Assembly (NCBI GenBank): GCA_019912315.1
Contig: JAIOJA010000076.1
Location: 104,394 to 168,393, forward strand
Direction: 5' to 3'
Source of the DNA: Planctomycetota bacterium
Lineage (GTDB): Bacteria; Planctomycetota; UBA8742; UBA2392
DNA: 64,000 bases
In this document: positions 7,641 to 17,249 of the stretch, one piece after another
Layout: every line of letters starts with the position of its first letter
How positions within the stretch are numbered: position 1 is the stretch's first letter
Notes under the pieces: generated by a model
What the model saw: only the letters and a program-made list of their open reading frames with translations
Databases searched by the model: none
What the model was told of the DNA's origin: nothing
Program-made: the position numbers and the translations under genes

Positions 7641-10600
7641 ATGCGAAATCTAAAAAGAAGCCTGTGGCTGCTGCCAGCCTTGATGCTGGCCCTGCTCGCC
7701 AACACAACAACACCCGCCCAGGAAGCCCAGCCGGAACCGAAGGCTGAGGCCAAGCCGGTCCTGCTGACTCCCGACGAAATCGCAATGTGGCAGGCCTGGA
7801 TCCGCGCCGACATGAAGGGCTGCTACACGAAGGCGCAGGCGATTCTTGAGAATCCAGAGACGAGGGGGCACCGCATAGCCCTGCAATTGCAGACCCGTTG
7901 CGCTGAGGAGTTGGGCTGGCATGCGGCCCACTTGGCAGACCTGCAGTCAGCGTTCGAGGTTCACTCCTACCAGTATCGCGGCGACTGGTTTCGCTGGGAG
8001 ATGATGAAGAGTCTCCAGCATCAGGGGCGTATCGCAGAACTCGCCGAGCATCGCAGCGAGCTTGGTTTCATTACGGACTGGTGGGCGTGCGGCCCGTTCA
8101 GCAACGACCGTGGTCAGGGATTCGAAGATGTGCTCCCACCTGAAACGGAGCTGTCGCTTGATTCGGAGTTCACCGGCAAGGAGGGGCAAGTCGTCAAGTG
8201 GCGCAAAGTGCCAACAGTGCGCCCTGACGGGACGGTGGATATCGGCGCGATGTTGCGTCCGAACACGGAGGCTTGCGCCTACCTCATGACAGCCCTCTGG
8301 TGCGAGAAGGACTTTGAGCGCATTGAGTTCTACATGTCCAGCACCGGCGACCAGTGGTTATGGGAGGTGCTGAACACGACGACCCTGGAAGATGGACGGA
8401 TTCAGTACCAGCAGCAGATTCTCAATACAAATGAACGCGAGATGGGGTTCGACCAGGACCACTCCTTTGAGCGGACGTTGCGAAAGGGCTGGAATGTATT
8501 GCTGATCAAGTCCGGTTGCAGTGAAGGCAACTGGCTGAGCAGTCTGCGCGTGAATGGACGACGCGTGAACGGACGAGCAGGGTGGAGGTACGCGAGCGAA
8601 GAAGAACTGGCCGGCGCCCTTCGAGATATCGATCGCGACCGCGCAAAGTTCATCCAGCATGTGGGTCTTGGACCTGGCCCTTCCGCGTTCTCTCGCACGT
8701 TTGACTCGATGGAAGAACTGCTGATGCCTCGCCTTGATAGGACGAGCACGAAGCCCAGACGAGATCTGGAACTTGTGCTGACGGAACTCAAGGAAAAGGG
8801 TGCCGGCGCGGCAGAGACGTCGATTGTCGCCTATCTCGCCGCCTGGGCGAGTCGCAGCACAGCGCGTTACTCGGCCGGGCGTGAGGAGAACCGCCGGCGG
8901 GAACTTCTGAAACAGTGCCTTGAGCTGGACCCGAAGGCGGCGCGGGCGGCTTATGAGCTTTCGCAGTACTACACGACGACATTCGGCAACCCGACTTTGG
9001 CGGACGACTATGCGCAGTTGGCGGTGAAGGCTAATCCTGACTGGATCGAAGCGCGTATTTACGCGTCAAGAGTTGTCGCAATGAAAGGGCTCGACATGGA
9101 AGTCGAGCGCGAGCTGGCGTCCCTGCTCCAGGAGTTCCCGGACAACGCCAGCGTGCTGCGCTTTTCCGGCTACTACGCCGGGCTGCGGCGCGACTACAAA
9201 CTCAGCAATGACCTATTTGAAAAAGCCCTCAAGGCCGACTTCGTTGACCCCTACTCGCGCGCCCGACTGCTGGAGCGCGCCGTTGCACGAGGCGATACTG
9301 CCGAGGCACTGAAGCACGCATCCGACGCGCGCAAGCTTGACCCCTTCGATACCTCCGGTGCAAAGCAACTGGCCGACATGTTCCTGCACGGCGAGAAGTA
9401 CTCGCTCGCTGAGCGCGAGCTGAACAAGGCGCTCGAGATCGCCCCGCGCGACGACACGCTGCTCGAAAAACTTGGCCAACTCTACAGCGCCTGGGCCGAC
9501 GCCAGCGAAGGCGACAAGGCCACCGAGCTTCGCGGCAAATCCCTCGAAGCCTACTCGGCCGCGCTGGACGCCAACCCCAGGCGCGAAGACATTGAGCGCT
9601 ACCTCGAGTACCTCGAGGGCGAGCAGCCGCCCTTTGAAGCAGCCTTGCAGGAAGACATCACCGCGCGCATTCAGGCCGCACTCGACACCGAAGTCGACGG
9701 CGACAACCCGTACGAAGTCATTTACCGGGACAGCGTCGTCGTCGTGAACGAAGACGGCACCACCAGCCAGTACATTCAGGAAGCTTTGCGCGTGACTAAC
9801 GATAATGGCCGCGACTGGCTGCAACGCCTGCCCGTGCCGGCCTGGAGCGAACAAAGGGGGCGCTGCGTCGAGGCTCGCGTCTGGCGCGCCGACGGCGACA
9901 TTGAGGAAGGGCGGCGCTCACGCTGGTCCGCGGCGTTTCCGCCACTGGACATCGGCGACATCGTGCAGGTGCGCTTTCGAGTGACCGACACCGCGCAAAG
10001 CTTCTTCGGCGATTTTTACGGCGCCCGCGAAGTGTTCAGCGACTACGTGCCGGTCCACGAAGTGCGCTACGCCTGGGTGCTGCCGCCGGGGCGCAAGTTC
10101 CACGACTATCGCACGGGCAACGCGCCGGAGCGCACGATCAGCTCCATCAACGGACGCACCGTCTGGCAGTACCGCGCGACAAGCCTGCCCAAACTGCACG
10201 ATGAGCCCCTTGCGCCGCCGCCGGAACAGCGCAGCGCGACCGTCCAGATCAGCACCTACGAAAACTGGCAGGAGTTCGGGCGCTGGTACTACAACCTGAT
10301 CCGCAAGCAGATGGAGCCCACGCCGGAGATGACCGCCAAGGTCAACGAGTTGATCGCCGGCGCGACAACAGAGAAGGAAAAGGCCCGCGCCGTCTACAAC
10401 TGGGTCGTCACACAGGTGCGCTACAACGCTGACTGGCACTTCGGCGTGCACGGCTACAAGCCCTTCAGCGCCGGGGCTGTGTTCGCGCGCTGCATCGGCG
10501 ACTGCAAAGACAAGGCCATCCTGATCTGCACTATGCTTGGTATTGCGGGCGTGAAGGCCTACCCGGTGATCATCAACCTGGAGAGTTTCCGTGGTGAGGA

Positions 10601-11435
10601 AGACATCACTCTACCCATGCCGAATCACTTCAACCACGCCATCGCCCACATCGAGTTCAGCGACGGCACCAGCATGTTCGTCGACGGGACGACGACATAC
10701 AACGGCATCAACGAGCTGTCGTCCGCAGATCGTGGCGCCAACGTGATTATCGTGCGCCCGGACGGCGGTGAACGCACGCAGATCCCCTGGGGCACACCGG
10801 AATCCGACAGCCAGACCGACGAGATCGACGCCGAGTTCGCAGGCGGCGGCACACTGAAGCTGAAAGTAAAACGCTCAGCCGTCGGCGACAGCGCCAGCCT
10901 GATCCGTATGCGCTACCAGCGCGAGGGGGACCGCAAGAAAAGCCTCGAGCGCGAATGGTCGGAGTACTACCCCGGCGCGAAGGTCAGCGACATCACGACC
11001 AGCGACCTGGCTGACCTGGACGAAGCGCCGACCATTTCATTTACCGTCGAGTTGCCCAACGCCTACACCAATAAGGAAGGGAGTTACCAGTTTCGCACCG
11101 GGCTTGACCCGCGAGAGTGGACGCAGACAGAGTTCGCGGGCCTGACTGCGCGCAAGACTGCCCTGCTTACCCCGGCGCCGTACCAGCGCAAGACGGTCAC
11201 GCGGTTCAAGCTGCCGCCCGGCCATAAGCCGGCCAAACTAGCCGAGCCCGTAAACATCGACCACGCCAATGTGCGCCTGAAGGTCAGCGCCGAAAGCGGG
11301 GACGGCACGTTGACCGTCACGCGAGAGTACGCACTGCTTGGCGGCACGATCCAGCCCGCCGACTATCCGGATTTCCGGCGCAAGCTGATCCAGTACGACA
11401 GCGCCGAGGCCGCCACCATCAGGCTTACGAAGTAA
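7641..11435 (+). CDS. Secreted TPR / DUF3857-transglutaminase-like protein
   Basis: A 1,264-residue exported protein with a signal peptide in residues 1-26. Residues 100-340 are unassigned and probably beta-rich. About 400-660 form helical TPR-like repeats, and about 690-870 resemble DUF3857. A transglutaminase-like domain follows, with CIGDCKDKA carrying Cys955, HFNHAIAH carrying His999 and VDG carrying Asp1015, so the Cys-His-Asp triad is intact. A DUF3858-like tail follows. It could be an amidase, peptidase or cross-linking enzyme in the periplasm; the substrate is unknown. The next gene starts 8 bases after its stop and is a paralogue, so they form a tandem operon. Confidence 0.82.
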   Translation: MRNLKRSLWLLPALMLALLANTTTPAQEAQPEPKAEAKPVLLTPDEIAMWQAWIRADMKGCYTKAQAILENPETRGHRIALQLQTRCAEELGWHAAHLADLQSAFEVHSYQYRGDWFRWEMMKSLQHQGRIAELAEHRSELGFITDWWACGPFSNDRGQGFEDVLPPETELSLDSEFTGKEGQVVKWRKVPTVRPDGTVDIGAMLRPNTEACAYLMTALWCEKDFERIEFYMSSTGDQWLWEVLNTTTLEDGRIQYQQQILNTNEREMGFDQDHSFERTLRKGWNVLLIKSGCSEGNWLSSLRVNGRRVNGRAGWRYASEEELAGALRDIDRDRAKFIQHVGLGPGPSAFSRTFDSMEELLMPRLDRTSTKPRRDLELVLTELKEKGAGAAETSIVAYLAAWASRSTARYSAGREENRRRELLKQCLELDPKAARAAYELSQYYTTTFGNPTLADDYAQLAVKANPDWIEARIYASRVVAMKGLDMEVERELASLLQEFPDNASVLRFSGYYAGLRRDYKLSNDLFEKALKADFVDPYSRARLLERAVARGDTAEALKHASDARKLDPFDTSGAKQLADMFLHGEKYSLAERELNKALEIAPRDDTLLEKLGQLYSAWADASEGDKATELRGKSLEAYSAALDANPRREDIERYLEYLEGEQPPFEAALQEDITARIQAALDTEVDGDNPYEVIYRDSVVVVNEDGTTSQYIQEALRVTNDNGRDWLQRLPVPAWSEQRGRCVEARVWRADGDIEEGRRSRWSAAFPPLDIGDIVQVRFRVTDTAQSFFGDFYGAREVFSDYVPVHEVRYAWVLPPGRKFHDYRTGNAPERTISSINGRTVWQYRATSLPKLHDEPLAPPPEQRSATVQISTYENWQEFGRWYYNLIRKQMEPTPEMTAKVNELIAGATTEKEKARAVYNWVVTQVRYNADWHFGVHGYKPFSAGAVFARCIGDCKDKAILICTMLGIAGVKAYPVIINLESFRGEEDITLPMPNHFNHAIAHIEFSDGTSMFVDGTTTYNGINELSSADRGANVIIVRPDGGERTQIPWGTPESDSQTDEIDAEFAGGGTLKLKVKRSAVGDSASLIRMRYQREGDRKKSLEREWSEYYPGAKVSDITTSDLADLDEAPTISFTVELPNAYTNKEGSYQFRTGLDPREWTQTEFAGLTARKTALLTPAPYQRKTVTRFKLPPGHKPAKLAEPVNIDHANVRLKVSAESGDGTLTVTREYALLGGTIQPADYPDFRRKLIQYDSAEAATIRLTK

Positions 11436-11443
11436 GGAAACCC

Positions 11444-14400
11444 ATGCGCCGTATTGCACTCAGCCTGGTCGTGCTGTCGCTGCTGATCCCGCTGGCCACG
11501 AGCCAGGACAAACCGGCGGCGACGAACGCGCTGGCGACGATTTACCTCAGCGACAGCATCCGGTCCGGCGATTACGATGCTTACGCCACCGAGCTGATTC
11601 GCCTGATCGAAACCGACCCGACCACGCCGGCCGCGCGCATCGCCCTTGAGCGGTGCGTTGCCATGGAATCCGAGCTGGCCGACCCGCGCCCGGTGTACGC
11701 CATGCTGCGCAAGCTCGCTAAGCAGGATTTCAAGGGCTGCGGGCCCTGGTCGCCGGAGTACGCGGACGCCTACGTGCGCCTGGCACGGAATTACGACACA
11801 ACCAGCCAGTGGCACGCCGTCGCGCAACGCTGGCGCGGCATCACGCAAGCCGCGTACATTGGCCCGTTCACGGACGGCGCGGCGCCCGCCCATGATGACG
11901 TCTTCGGCCCGGAGGTGCTGCTTGACTTCGGCGCCGAGTACGACGGGGCCTATGGACGCGTCAAGTGGCAGGCGGTGCGACACCATGACCCCGTCGGCGC
12001 AGAACTGGACATCCATGACCAGAAGCGCTGGACAGGCTACGGCTACTACGTCGCCACGCAGATTGTCTCGCCCGAACACCGCGCCGCCGTGCTGCTGATT
12101 GACGTAAGCGGCCCGGCCAAAGTCTGGGTCAACGGCGCCCTGGCGGCGGACCTGGACAACCGCGGACAGGACCTGCCGGGCACAAGTGAGCTTGACCTGG
12201 CGATCACCCAGGGCGTGAACAACCTGGTCGTCAAGATCAGCGCGCTGTCTTCGGTGCAGATGCGCCTGCTGGACAGCGCCGGTCAGCCGCTTGCCGGTGT
12301 CGAGGCGCGCGTACCCAAAGCGGACAGCAAGCCCGTCGTGATGGCGCATGGCGGGGGAATCACGCGCCACGCGCATGTCAACCTGTTCGACGGGCAGGAC
12401 GCCTTGAGCCTGCTTGCGGCGGCCGACAACAGCGACATGTACGGGCTGTCCCTTGAATCCGCTGCGCAACGCGACGCCGCTGTGGCGACGCCCGAGGCGG
12501 ACGCATTGGTCCGGCTTGAGTTCCTGCGACGGCTGGAAGACAGCCCGCTGCACAGTTTCAGTGACAAGCGCAAGCTGACGCGCGCGATCACAGACGGGCT
12601 GCTCGCCGCCGATCCGGCCCTTGTGCCGGCACTTCTGCTGAAAGCCGAATTGTTGAGCGAGGACGAGCGATTCCGGGACGCCATTGAAGTGCTGGATGCC
12701 GCGCTTAAGCACGCCGCCGGGAAATGGCGTGTGTACCTTGCCAAGGCGGCGGTGTTCAGTGACGCGGGCTGGCAGGCCGAGGAAGCGGCCGCGCTGAAGG
12801 CGGCGCTGAATGATGCTCCGACCGCGCTGCCGGTTCTCAAGCGGGTCTCGGACTACTATGGGACTCTCGGCGCGCTCAACCGCGAAGTCGAGTACGACCG
12901 CGCGCGCCTCGAGCTGCGCCCCGGCGATCCGGATGCCCACATGTCGCTCGCGAACACGCTCGGGCGCATGGGCGACACGGAGGGCGCAGTCAGACATTTC
13001 CGCGCGCTCACCGACGCCGAGCCCGGCAACGACTTTCTGCTGGCGCGCCTTGCAGAGGCGCTGGCGGCCAACGGCAACCTTGACCAGGCGCTGGCGACCT
13101 TCGATACGCTTGCCGCCTGGAGCGCCCGCCCGGAAGGGCCGTTGATGCAGGGCGCCAAAGTGTGCCTGCAACTCGGTCATGAGGAACGCGCGGCGGGATA
13201 TCTTGACCGCGTGCTGCAGGCCGACCCGGGGCAGCATTCCGCCCGACGCCAGTTGCAGCTCATGCGCAATGAGCCTGAAGATTTCTGGGCCGAGTTTGTG
13301 GTCGGCTGGGAAGAGGCCATGAAGCACGACGTCACCAGCGAGCAGTTTCCGCGGGCGGACAGCGCGGTCGTGCTGGATGAGCTGATTCAGCACGTCTACG
13401 CCGACGGCAGCTCGGTCAGTTACGTTCACATGGTGCGCAAGATCCTGACCCAGGAGGGTGTAGATGCACGCGGCAAGGATCAGATCAGCGGCGAGTTGAT
13501 CACCGCCCGCACGATCCAGCCCGACGGCACGGTGCTTGAGCCGATCTCGCAGTCCGGCGGGGCGATCGAATTTCCGGGGCTTTCGCCGGGCGCGTACATT
13601 GATGTTGCCTACCTGGTACGCAGCAGCGGCGGGCCGAAGGGCACCCTGGATGGCGACGCGTTCTTTTTCGTGGACCAGACACTCAATGAGCCGTTCGCGA
13701 TCAGCCGCTGGGTAATCACCGCTCCGGCGAGCGTGCCGTTCAACATCGTCTATCACAACCTTTCTGACGACGATCCCGGCGTCAGCATCAGCCGTCATGA
13801 ACAGCAAGGCCGCATCGTCCGCAGCTGGGACGTACGCAACCCGCGCCACGTCGAGTACGAACTGTTCATGCCGGCGCCGGCCGAGATCGTCCCCTGGATC
13901 GAATGCGTACAGCCGCGCGACTGGCGTGACCGGGCCCGTATGGCAGCGGCGGACGGGCTGCGCAAGGTCATGCGCACACCGCTGATCGAGCGCCGGGCAC
14001 TTGAGATCACGGCCGGCGCGGCGGACGACGTGGCGAAGGTGCGTGCGATTTACGAGTGGGTGAACCGGACGTTCACAACCGAGGGGGACGCCTGGAACCC
14101 GCACCAGGCTCTGAAAGCCGGCGCCGGCGACCGTGACGAGGTTTTCGTTTCGCTGTGCGCGGCGGCCGGCGTCAACCTGGGCTATGCCTACGTGGACGCC
14201 GCCCCGCCATACAAGCGCCCGCCGCAGGAGCGCGCTTCGCGCCCGCACTGGGCCTACCCGAATGAGGAAGATTTCGAAGAGCTGTTGTACGTGGTGGAGG
14301 GCGCCAGCGGGCGCGAGTTCATCAGTCTCGATGAGCGCATGCGTCCGTTCGGTGAGGTATCTGCCCGCCTGTTCATGGCGCCGGCGGTGGTCTGGCAGGA

Positions 14401-15085
14401 CGGCGATTATGAAATCACGCACCTGCCTGGCGGCGACCGCGAGAAAGACCGCTTCGAGAATCGCGTGCATATCAAGCTGAACGCCGACGGCAGCGCGGGG
14501 CTTGAGGGCAGCATCACCGTGGTTGGTGAGCGCGGCTACGGGATGAAAGAGGCAATGCGCAACGTGCCCTATGACGAGCTTTGCACCGACCTGGAGAAGA
14601 GCCTGTCCGACCACTACAAGGGGTTTGAGGTAAGCGAGTGCCTGTTCCCGCGGATCGGCGACGCGGGCGAGCCGCTGGTGCAGGAGTACACAGGGGCCGT
14701 GCGCGAGATGGCGAAGCAGGACGGGGCCGGCTTGATGCTTACCCTGCCGGGCGAGAAGATGGGCGTGCTGATGTCCGGGCTGGTGGGTCAGCGCAAGCGC
14801 GAGTTTGACATCGCGATTGATTTTGACCTGGTGCAGACGGACGAGATCCGCATCAGCCCGCCGGAAGGCTACGCCTTCAAGGAAACTCCCAGAGACCTTG
14901 TGTACCCGACCGCACCGCTGATGTACCAGCTGAAGTTCCGCATGGACGGCGCGGACATGATTGCGGAGCGCAAGCTGGTGCTGGGCCCGGGACGCTTCGG
15001 GGTTCACGAGTACAACGATCTGGTGGAGCAGATCAAGCGCATCAAGCAGGCGGAAGACTCGACGCTGAAGCTGGTGAGGAAGTAG
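11444..15085 (+). CDS. TPR / DUF3857 protein with degenerate transglutaminase domain
   Basis: A 1,213-residue paralogue of the upstream protein with the same order: signal peptide (1-20), beta-rich region, TPR-like repeats (about 380-620), DUF3857-like segment with YADGSSVSYVHMV, then a transglutaminase-like domain. The motif aligned with the upstream GDCKDKA reads GDRDEVF, so Arg897 replaces the catalytic Cys, and the partner His is also absent; the Asp-like position survives in SLDER. I infer a non-catalytic partner or ligand-binding form. AAGGAA before the ATG overlaps the upstream stop region, supporting translational coupling. Confidence 0.8.
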   Translation: MRRIALSLVVLSLLIPLATSQDKPAATNALATIYLSDSIRSGDYDAYATELIRLIETDPTTPAARIALERCVAMESELADPRPVYAMLRKLAKQDFKGCGPWSPEYADAYVRLARNYDTTSQWHAVAQRWRGITQAAYIGPFTDGAAPAHDDVFGPEVLLDFGAEYDGAYGRVKWQAVRHHDPVGAELDIHDQKRWTGYGYYVATQIVSPEHRAAVLLIDVSGPAKVWVNGALAADLDNRGQDLPGTSELDLAITQGVNNLVVKISALSSVQMRLLDSAGQPLAGVEARVPKADSKPVVMAHGGGITRHAHVNLFDGQDALSLLAAADNSDMYGLSLESAAQRDAAVATPEADALVRLEFLRRLEDSPLHSFSDKRKLTRAITDGLLAADPALVPALLLKAELLSEDERFRDAIEVLDAALKHAAGKWRVYLAKAAVFSDAGWQAEEAAALKAALNDAPTALPVLKRVSDYYGTLGALNREVEYDRARLELRPGDPDAHMSLANTLGRMGDTEGAVRHFRALTDAEPGNDFLLARLAEALAANGNLDQALATFDTLAAWSARPEGPLMQGAKVCLQLGHEERAAGYLDRVLQADPGQHSARRQLQLMRNEPEDFWAEFVVGWEEAMKHDVTSEQFPRADSAVVLDELIQHVYADGSSVSYVHMVRKILTQEGVDARGKDQISGELITARTIQPDGTVLEPISQSGGAIEFPGLSPGAYIDVAYLVRSSGGPKGTLDGDAFFFVDQTLNEPFAISRWVITAPASVPFNIVYHNLSDDDPGVSISRHEQQGRIVRSWDVRNPRHVEYELFMPAPAEIVPWIECVQPRDWRDRARMAAADGLRKVMRTPLIERRALEITAGAADDVAKVRAIYEWVNRTFTTEGDAWNPHQALKAGAGDRDEVFVSLCAAAGVNLGYAYVDAAPPYKRPPQERASRPHWAYPNEEDFEELLYVVEGASGREFISLDERMRPFGEVSARLFMAPAVVWQDGDYEITHLPGGDREKDRFENRVHIKLNADGSAGLEGSITVVGERGYGMKEAMRNVPYDELCTDLEKSLSDHYKGFEVSECLFPRIGDAGEPLVQEYTGAVREMAKQDGAGLMLTLPGEKMGVLMSGLVGQRKREFDIAIDFDLVQTDEIRISPPEGYAFKETPRDLVYPTAPLMYQLKFRMDGADMIAERKLVLGPGRFGVHEYNDLVEQIKRIKQAEDSTLKLVRK

Positions 15086-15152
15086 GGCTTGGGAAACCAG
15101 CATTTCCATGCCTTATGCCCCGGGCCGCATATTGACCCGTCAAGACTCGGGA

Positions 15153-15180
15153 TTGTTTGCGCCGCGCCAGGCGTTATACT
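15153..15180 (+). promoter_or_regulatory. Promoter of ssrA (tmRNA)
   Basis: TTGTTT (15153-15158), a 16-base spacer and TATACT (15175-15180) form a sigma70-type promoter. Transcription would start about 7 bases further on, leaving a short leader to be trimmed by RNase P before the mature tmRNA 5' end at 15201. Confidence 0.7.
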
Positions 15181-15200
15181 GCTGGTGATCTTTGAAAACT

Positions 15201-15557
15201 GGGGGTGATCGGTTTCGACCGTTGGGTTGTACGGTGGGGAAGCGTGTCGAGGATGTCAGTGACCTCGTAAATCGTCTGGCAAAAACACAAATGCTGATAA
15301 CAACAGCTACGCTCTCGCAGCCTAAATAGTGCTCCGAGCGTGCTGCGCACAGTGCCTGAGGGTGCGCAGAGCGAAATTCTATCAGGCTGGTGCGAAGGCT
15401 GTGTCTCAGGGCCAAGCACGAGAAAATGCTGAGGCTCGCCGATCCGGAGCGCGTTCGCACGCGCCGGTGAAGCTAACTTCAAACAGCGAACTACACACGT
15501 AGATGCCTTATCGATCTGCTTAGCGGCACGCGGGTTCGATTCCCGCCACCTCCACCA
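15201..15557 (+). ncRNA. ssrA: Transfer-messenger RNA (tmRNA)
   Basis: A one-piece tmRNA of about 357 nt. The 5' GGGGGTG pairs with CACCTCC before the encoded 3' ACCA, with a G-U at the third acceptor pair, the alanine identity element. The 3' end carries a T-arm GGGTTCGATTCCC. The 5' GGTTTCGACCG segment is typical of bacterial tmRNA. The tag frame at 15278-15325 (GGC to TAA) encodes GKNTNADNNSYALAA, ending in the degradation signal YALAA. It rescues stalled ribosomes with SmpB, which is not in this window. Confidence 0.97.
15278..15325 (+). other. tmRNA proteolysis-tag reading frame
   Basis: Fifteen sense codons and TAA inside the tmRNA. The likely resume codon is GGC, so the tag added after the tRNA-borne Ala would be GKNTNADNNSYALAA. 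The ending ALAA is the recognised protease signal. The exact resume codon is inferred from frame and from the pattern of known tags. Confidence 0.9.
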
Positions 15558-15565
15558 TTCGATTG

Positions 15566-15603
15566 GCGCGGGCGTCCATACATCATGGACGCCCGCGCTT
15601 GCT
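15566..15603 (+). terminator. Terminator of ssrA
   Basis: A perfect 14-base stem, GCGCGGGCGTCCAT with its complement, and a 5-base loop begin 8 bases after the tmRNA CCA end, followed by TTGCTTTG. The T run is short but the stem is very stable. Confidence 0.8.
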
Positions 15604-15817
15604 TTGCCCGACCTGCGACCCGGACGGCAACCGGTTCCAACTGCCAATCCCCCGCCCCCGTCTGTAGAGTGCGTCCACGGGCTGCAAGGTCATCTAGTCT
15701 TTCAAGTGGAAGACGAAGGGTGACCGCGCCGAATGGACGACCGCAAATGCTGGACCGGACCTATGCACTTCCGCTGAAAGTGAAGACGGGTAGCGCGCAA
15801 CAACATCTGGGGGACTC

Positions 15818-17218
15818 ATGCGAACTCTGCTTCTGGTACCCGTGCTGCTGCTCATTGCTGCATGCGCCGGTGAAGACGACGGCAGCTCAAGCAGCAAAGG
15901 TATTCCCGGGGTAAGCGGATTCACTGCCTCGCAGGGCGATACCTTGCTGACCCTTTCGTGGACCAACCCGACATTCGCAGATTTCGCCGGTGTCGAAGTT
16001 CGCCGCGACACAGTCGCTGCACCGGTTCTGGTTACCGACGGCGTGTCGATCTACGTCGGTGTTGGCTTCGGCGCCACGGACTCCGGGCTGACCAACGGCG
16101 TGCGCTACTTTTACACCGCGTTTGTCCAGGACTCTGCAGGCAAGTACTCGGCCGGTGTCTCAATCAGCGCCGTTCCAAACCCGAGCGGGTCGGTCCAGAT
16201 CACCTTCGCGGGTGTGGGCGGCGGGGGTGGCAGCCACGGCATCTTTGACCCGTCTCTTGCCGCGGACCCGGCCACCGGACGTATATGGATGAGCTACTCC
16301 GAAGTGCTCGACTCCGTCATGTGGCCCGGCCAGAACGCATTGATCCAGACGCGCCTCGCGTATTCCGACGATTCCGGACTTAGCTGGACGGATACCGGCA
16401 CAGTTCTGAATCCCGCCCAGGATATCACGTTGCCCGTGGCGGCACCGAACAACGCGGGTACATGGGTCAACGAAGTGTCAACGTTAGTGCGCGACCCCAA
16501 CGCGCCCGCCGCCGAGCGCTGGAAACTGATGTGGCACCACTACCTCACGATCAACGGCGTGCGCGCCTTCGACCACGGGTGGATTGCCATGCGCAGTGCA
16601 CCGGACCCCGCTGGCGTCTGGTCGCCCGAGCGCAAGCTGTTCGTCGGATCGCTGTACAACACCGCGGACAACGCCATCATCGGACCGCCGGAAGTGCAAC
16701 TTGATCAGTTGCACGCGGACCTGAACAGCGCACTGGTCTTCAGTGAGCCCGGGTTGCTAGTGAACGCTAGCGGGTTGCACGTCAGTATGCTTGCCGCAGA
16801 TGGCACCACTGCGGCCGGCCGGGTGGTGCTTGTACGTCTGCCGACGGGCGGGGCAACATGGCAGTATCGAGGCTCATTCATGGTGAACGCTACCGACGGC
16901 CCGGCACTCGGTTGTGACGGGTTGTCCGCTCCCGCGCTTTACGAACAGGAGGGGGCCTACAGCCTGATAGCTACACCGCAGACGAACAGCTTTTATGAAG
17001 GTACGCTTCTGTTCCGCATCACTGACTTGAGTACGGCCAGTATCGCGCGCCTCGGCGGCGTGCCGCAGACCTTCTTCACACACTTCGGCACCAGTGGCAG
17101 CTTTAACGGCGCGTCGGCCTACGTCCCGGAAGCTACGGCCAGCGGTCTGATCTACTGCGAGGCACAGGCGACCGCGCCCATCGTCTTCGAGATGTACGCA
17201 AGCCGTCGCAACCCGTGA
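15818..17218 (+). CDS. Lipoprotein with fibronectin-III-like and sialidase-like propeller domains
   Basis: A 466-residue protein with a lipobox signal (LIAAC, Cys16). Residues about 30-125 look like a fibronectin type III domain (VSGFTASQGDTLLTLSW onwards). The remainder looks like a beta-propeller with an Asp-box motif, SDDSGLSWTDTG, as in sialidase/BNR proteins. It is probably outer-membrane or surface anchored and may bind or cleave glycans; catalytic Arg triad residues are not assigned. GGGGGA lies just before the ATG. It stands alone between tmRNA and the Rid gene. Confidence 0.7.
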   Translation: MRTLLLVPVLLLIAACAGEDDGSSSSKGIPGVSGFTASQGDTLLTLSWTNPTFADFAGVEVRRDTVAAPVLVTDGVSIYVGVGFGATDSGLTNGVRYFYTAFVQDSAGKYSAGVSISAVPNPSGSVQITFAGVGGGGGSHGIFDPSLAADPATGRIWMSYSEVLDSVMWPGQNALIQTRLAYSDDSGLSWTDTGTVLNPAQDITLPVAAPNNAGTWVNEVSTLVRDPNAPAAERWKLMWHHYLTINGVRAFDHGWIAMRSAPDPAGVWSPERKLFVGSLYNTADNAIIGPPEVQLDQLHADLNSALVFSEPGLLVNASGLHVSMLAADGTTAAGRVVLVRLPTGGATWQYRGSFMVNATDGPALGCDGLSAPALYEQEGAYSLIATPQTNSFYEGTLLFRITDLSTASIARLGGVPQTFFTHFGTSGSFNGASAYVPEATASGLIYCEAQATAPIVFEMYASRRNP

Positions 17219-17249
17219 CGGCGCGCGCGGGGGATTGCATACTCCGCCC

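Noticed and set aside
11363..15109. A 1,248-residue minus-strand frame
   Set aside because: It is antisense to the TPR/transglutaminase-like gene and arises from GC-rich codon bias; its composition (His, Arg, Val-rich, no motifs) is not protein-like.
15140..15647. Short minus-strand frames across the tmRNA gene
   Set aside because: The tmRNA structure, tag and CCA end explain this sequence; the frames have no protein features.
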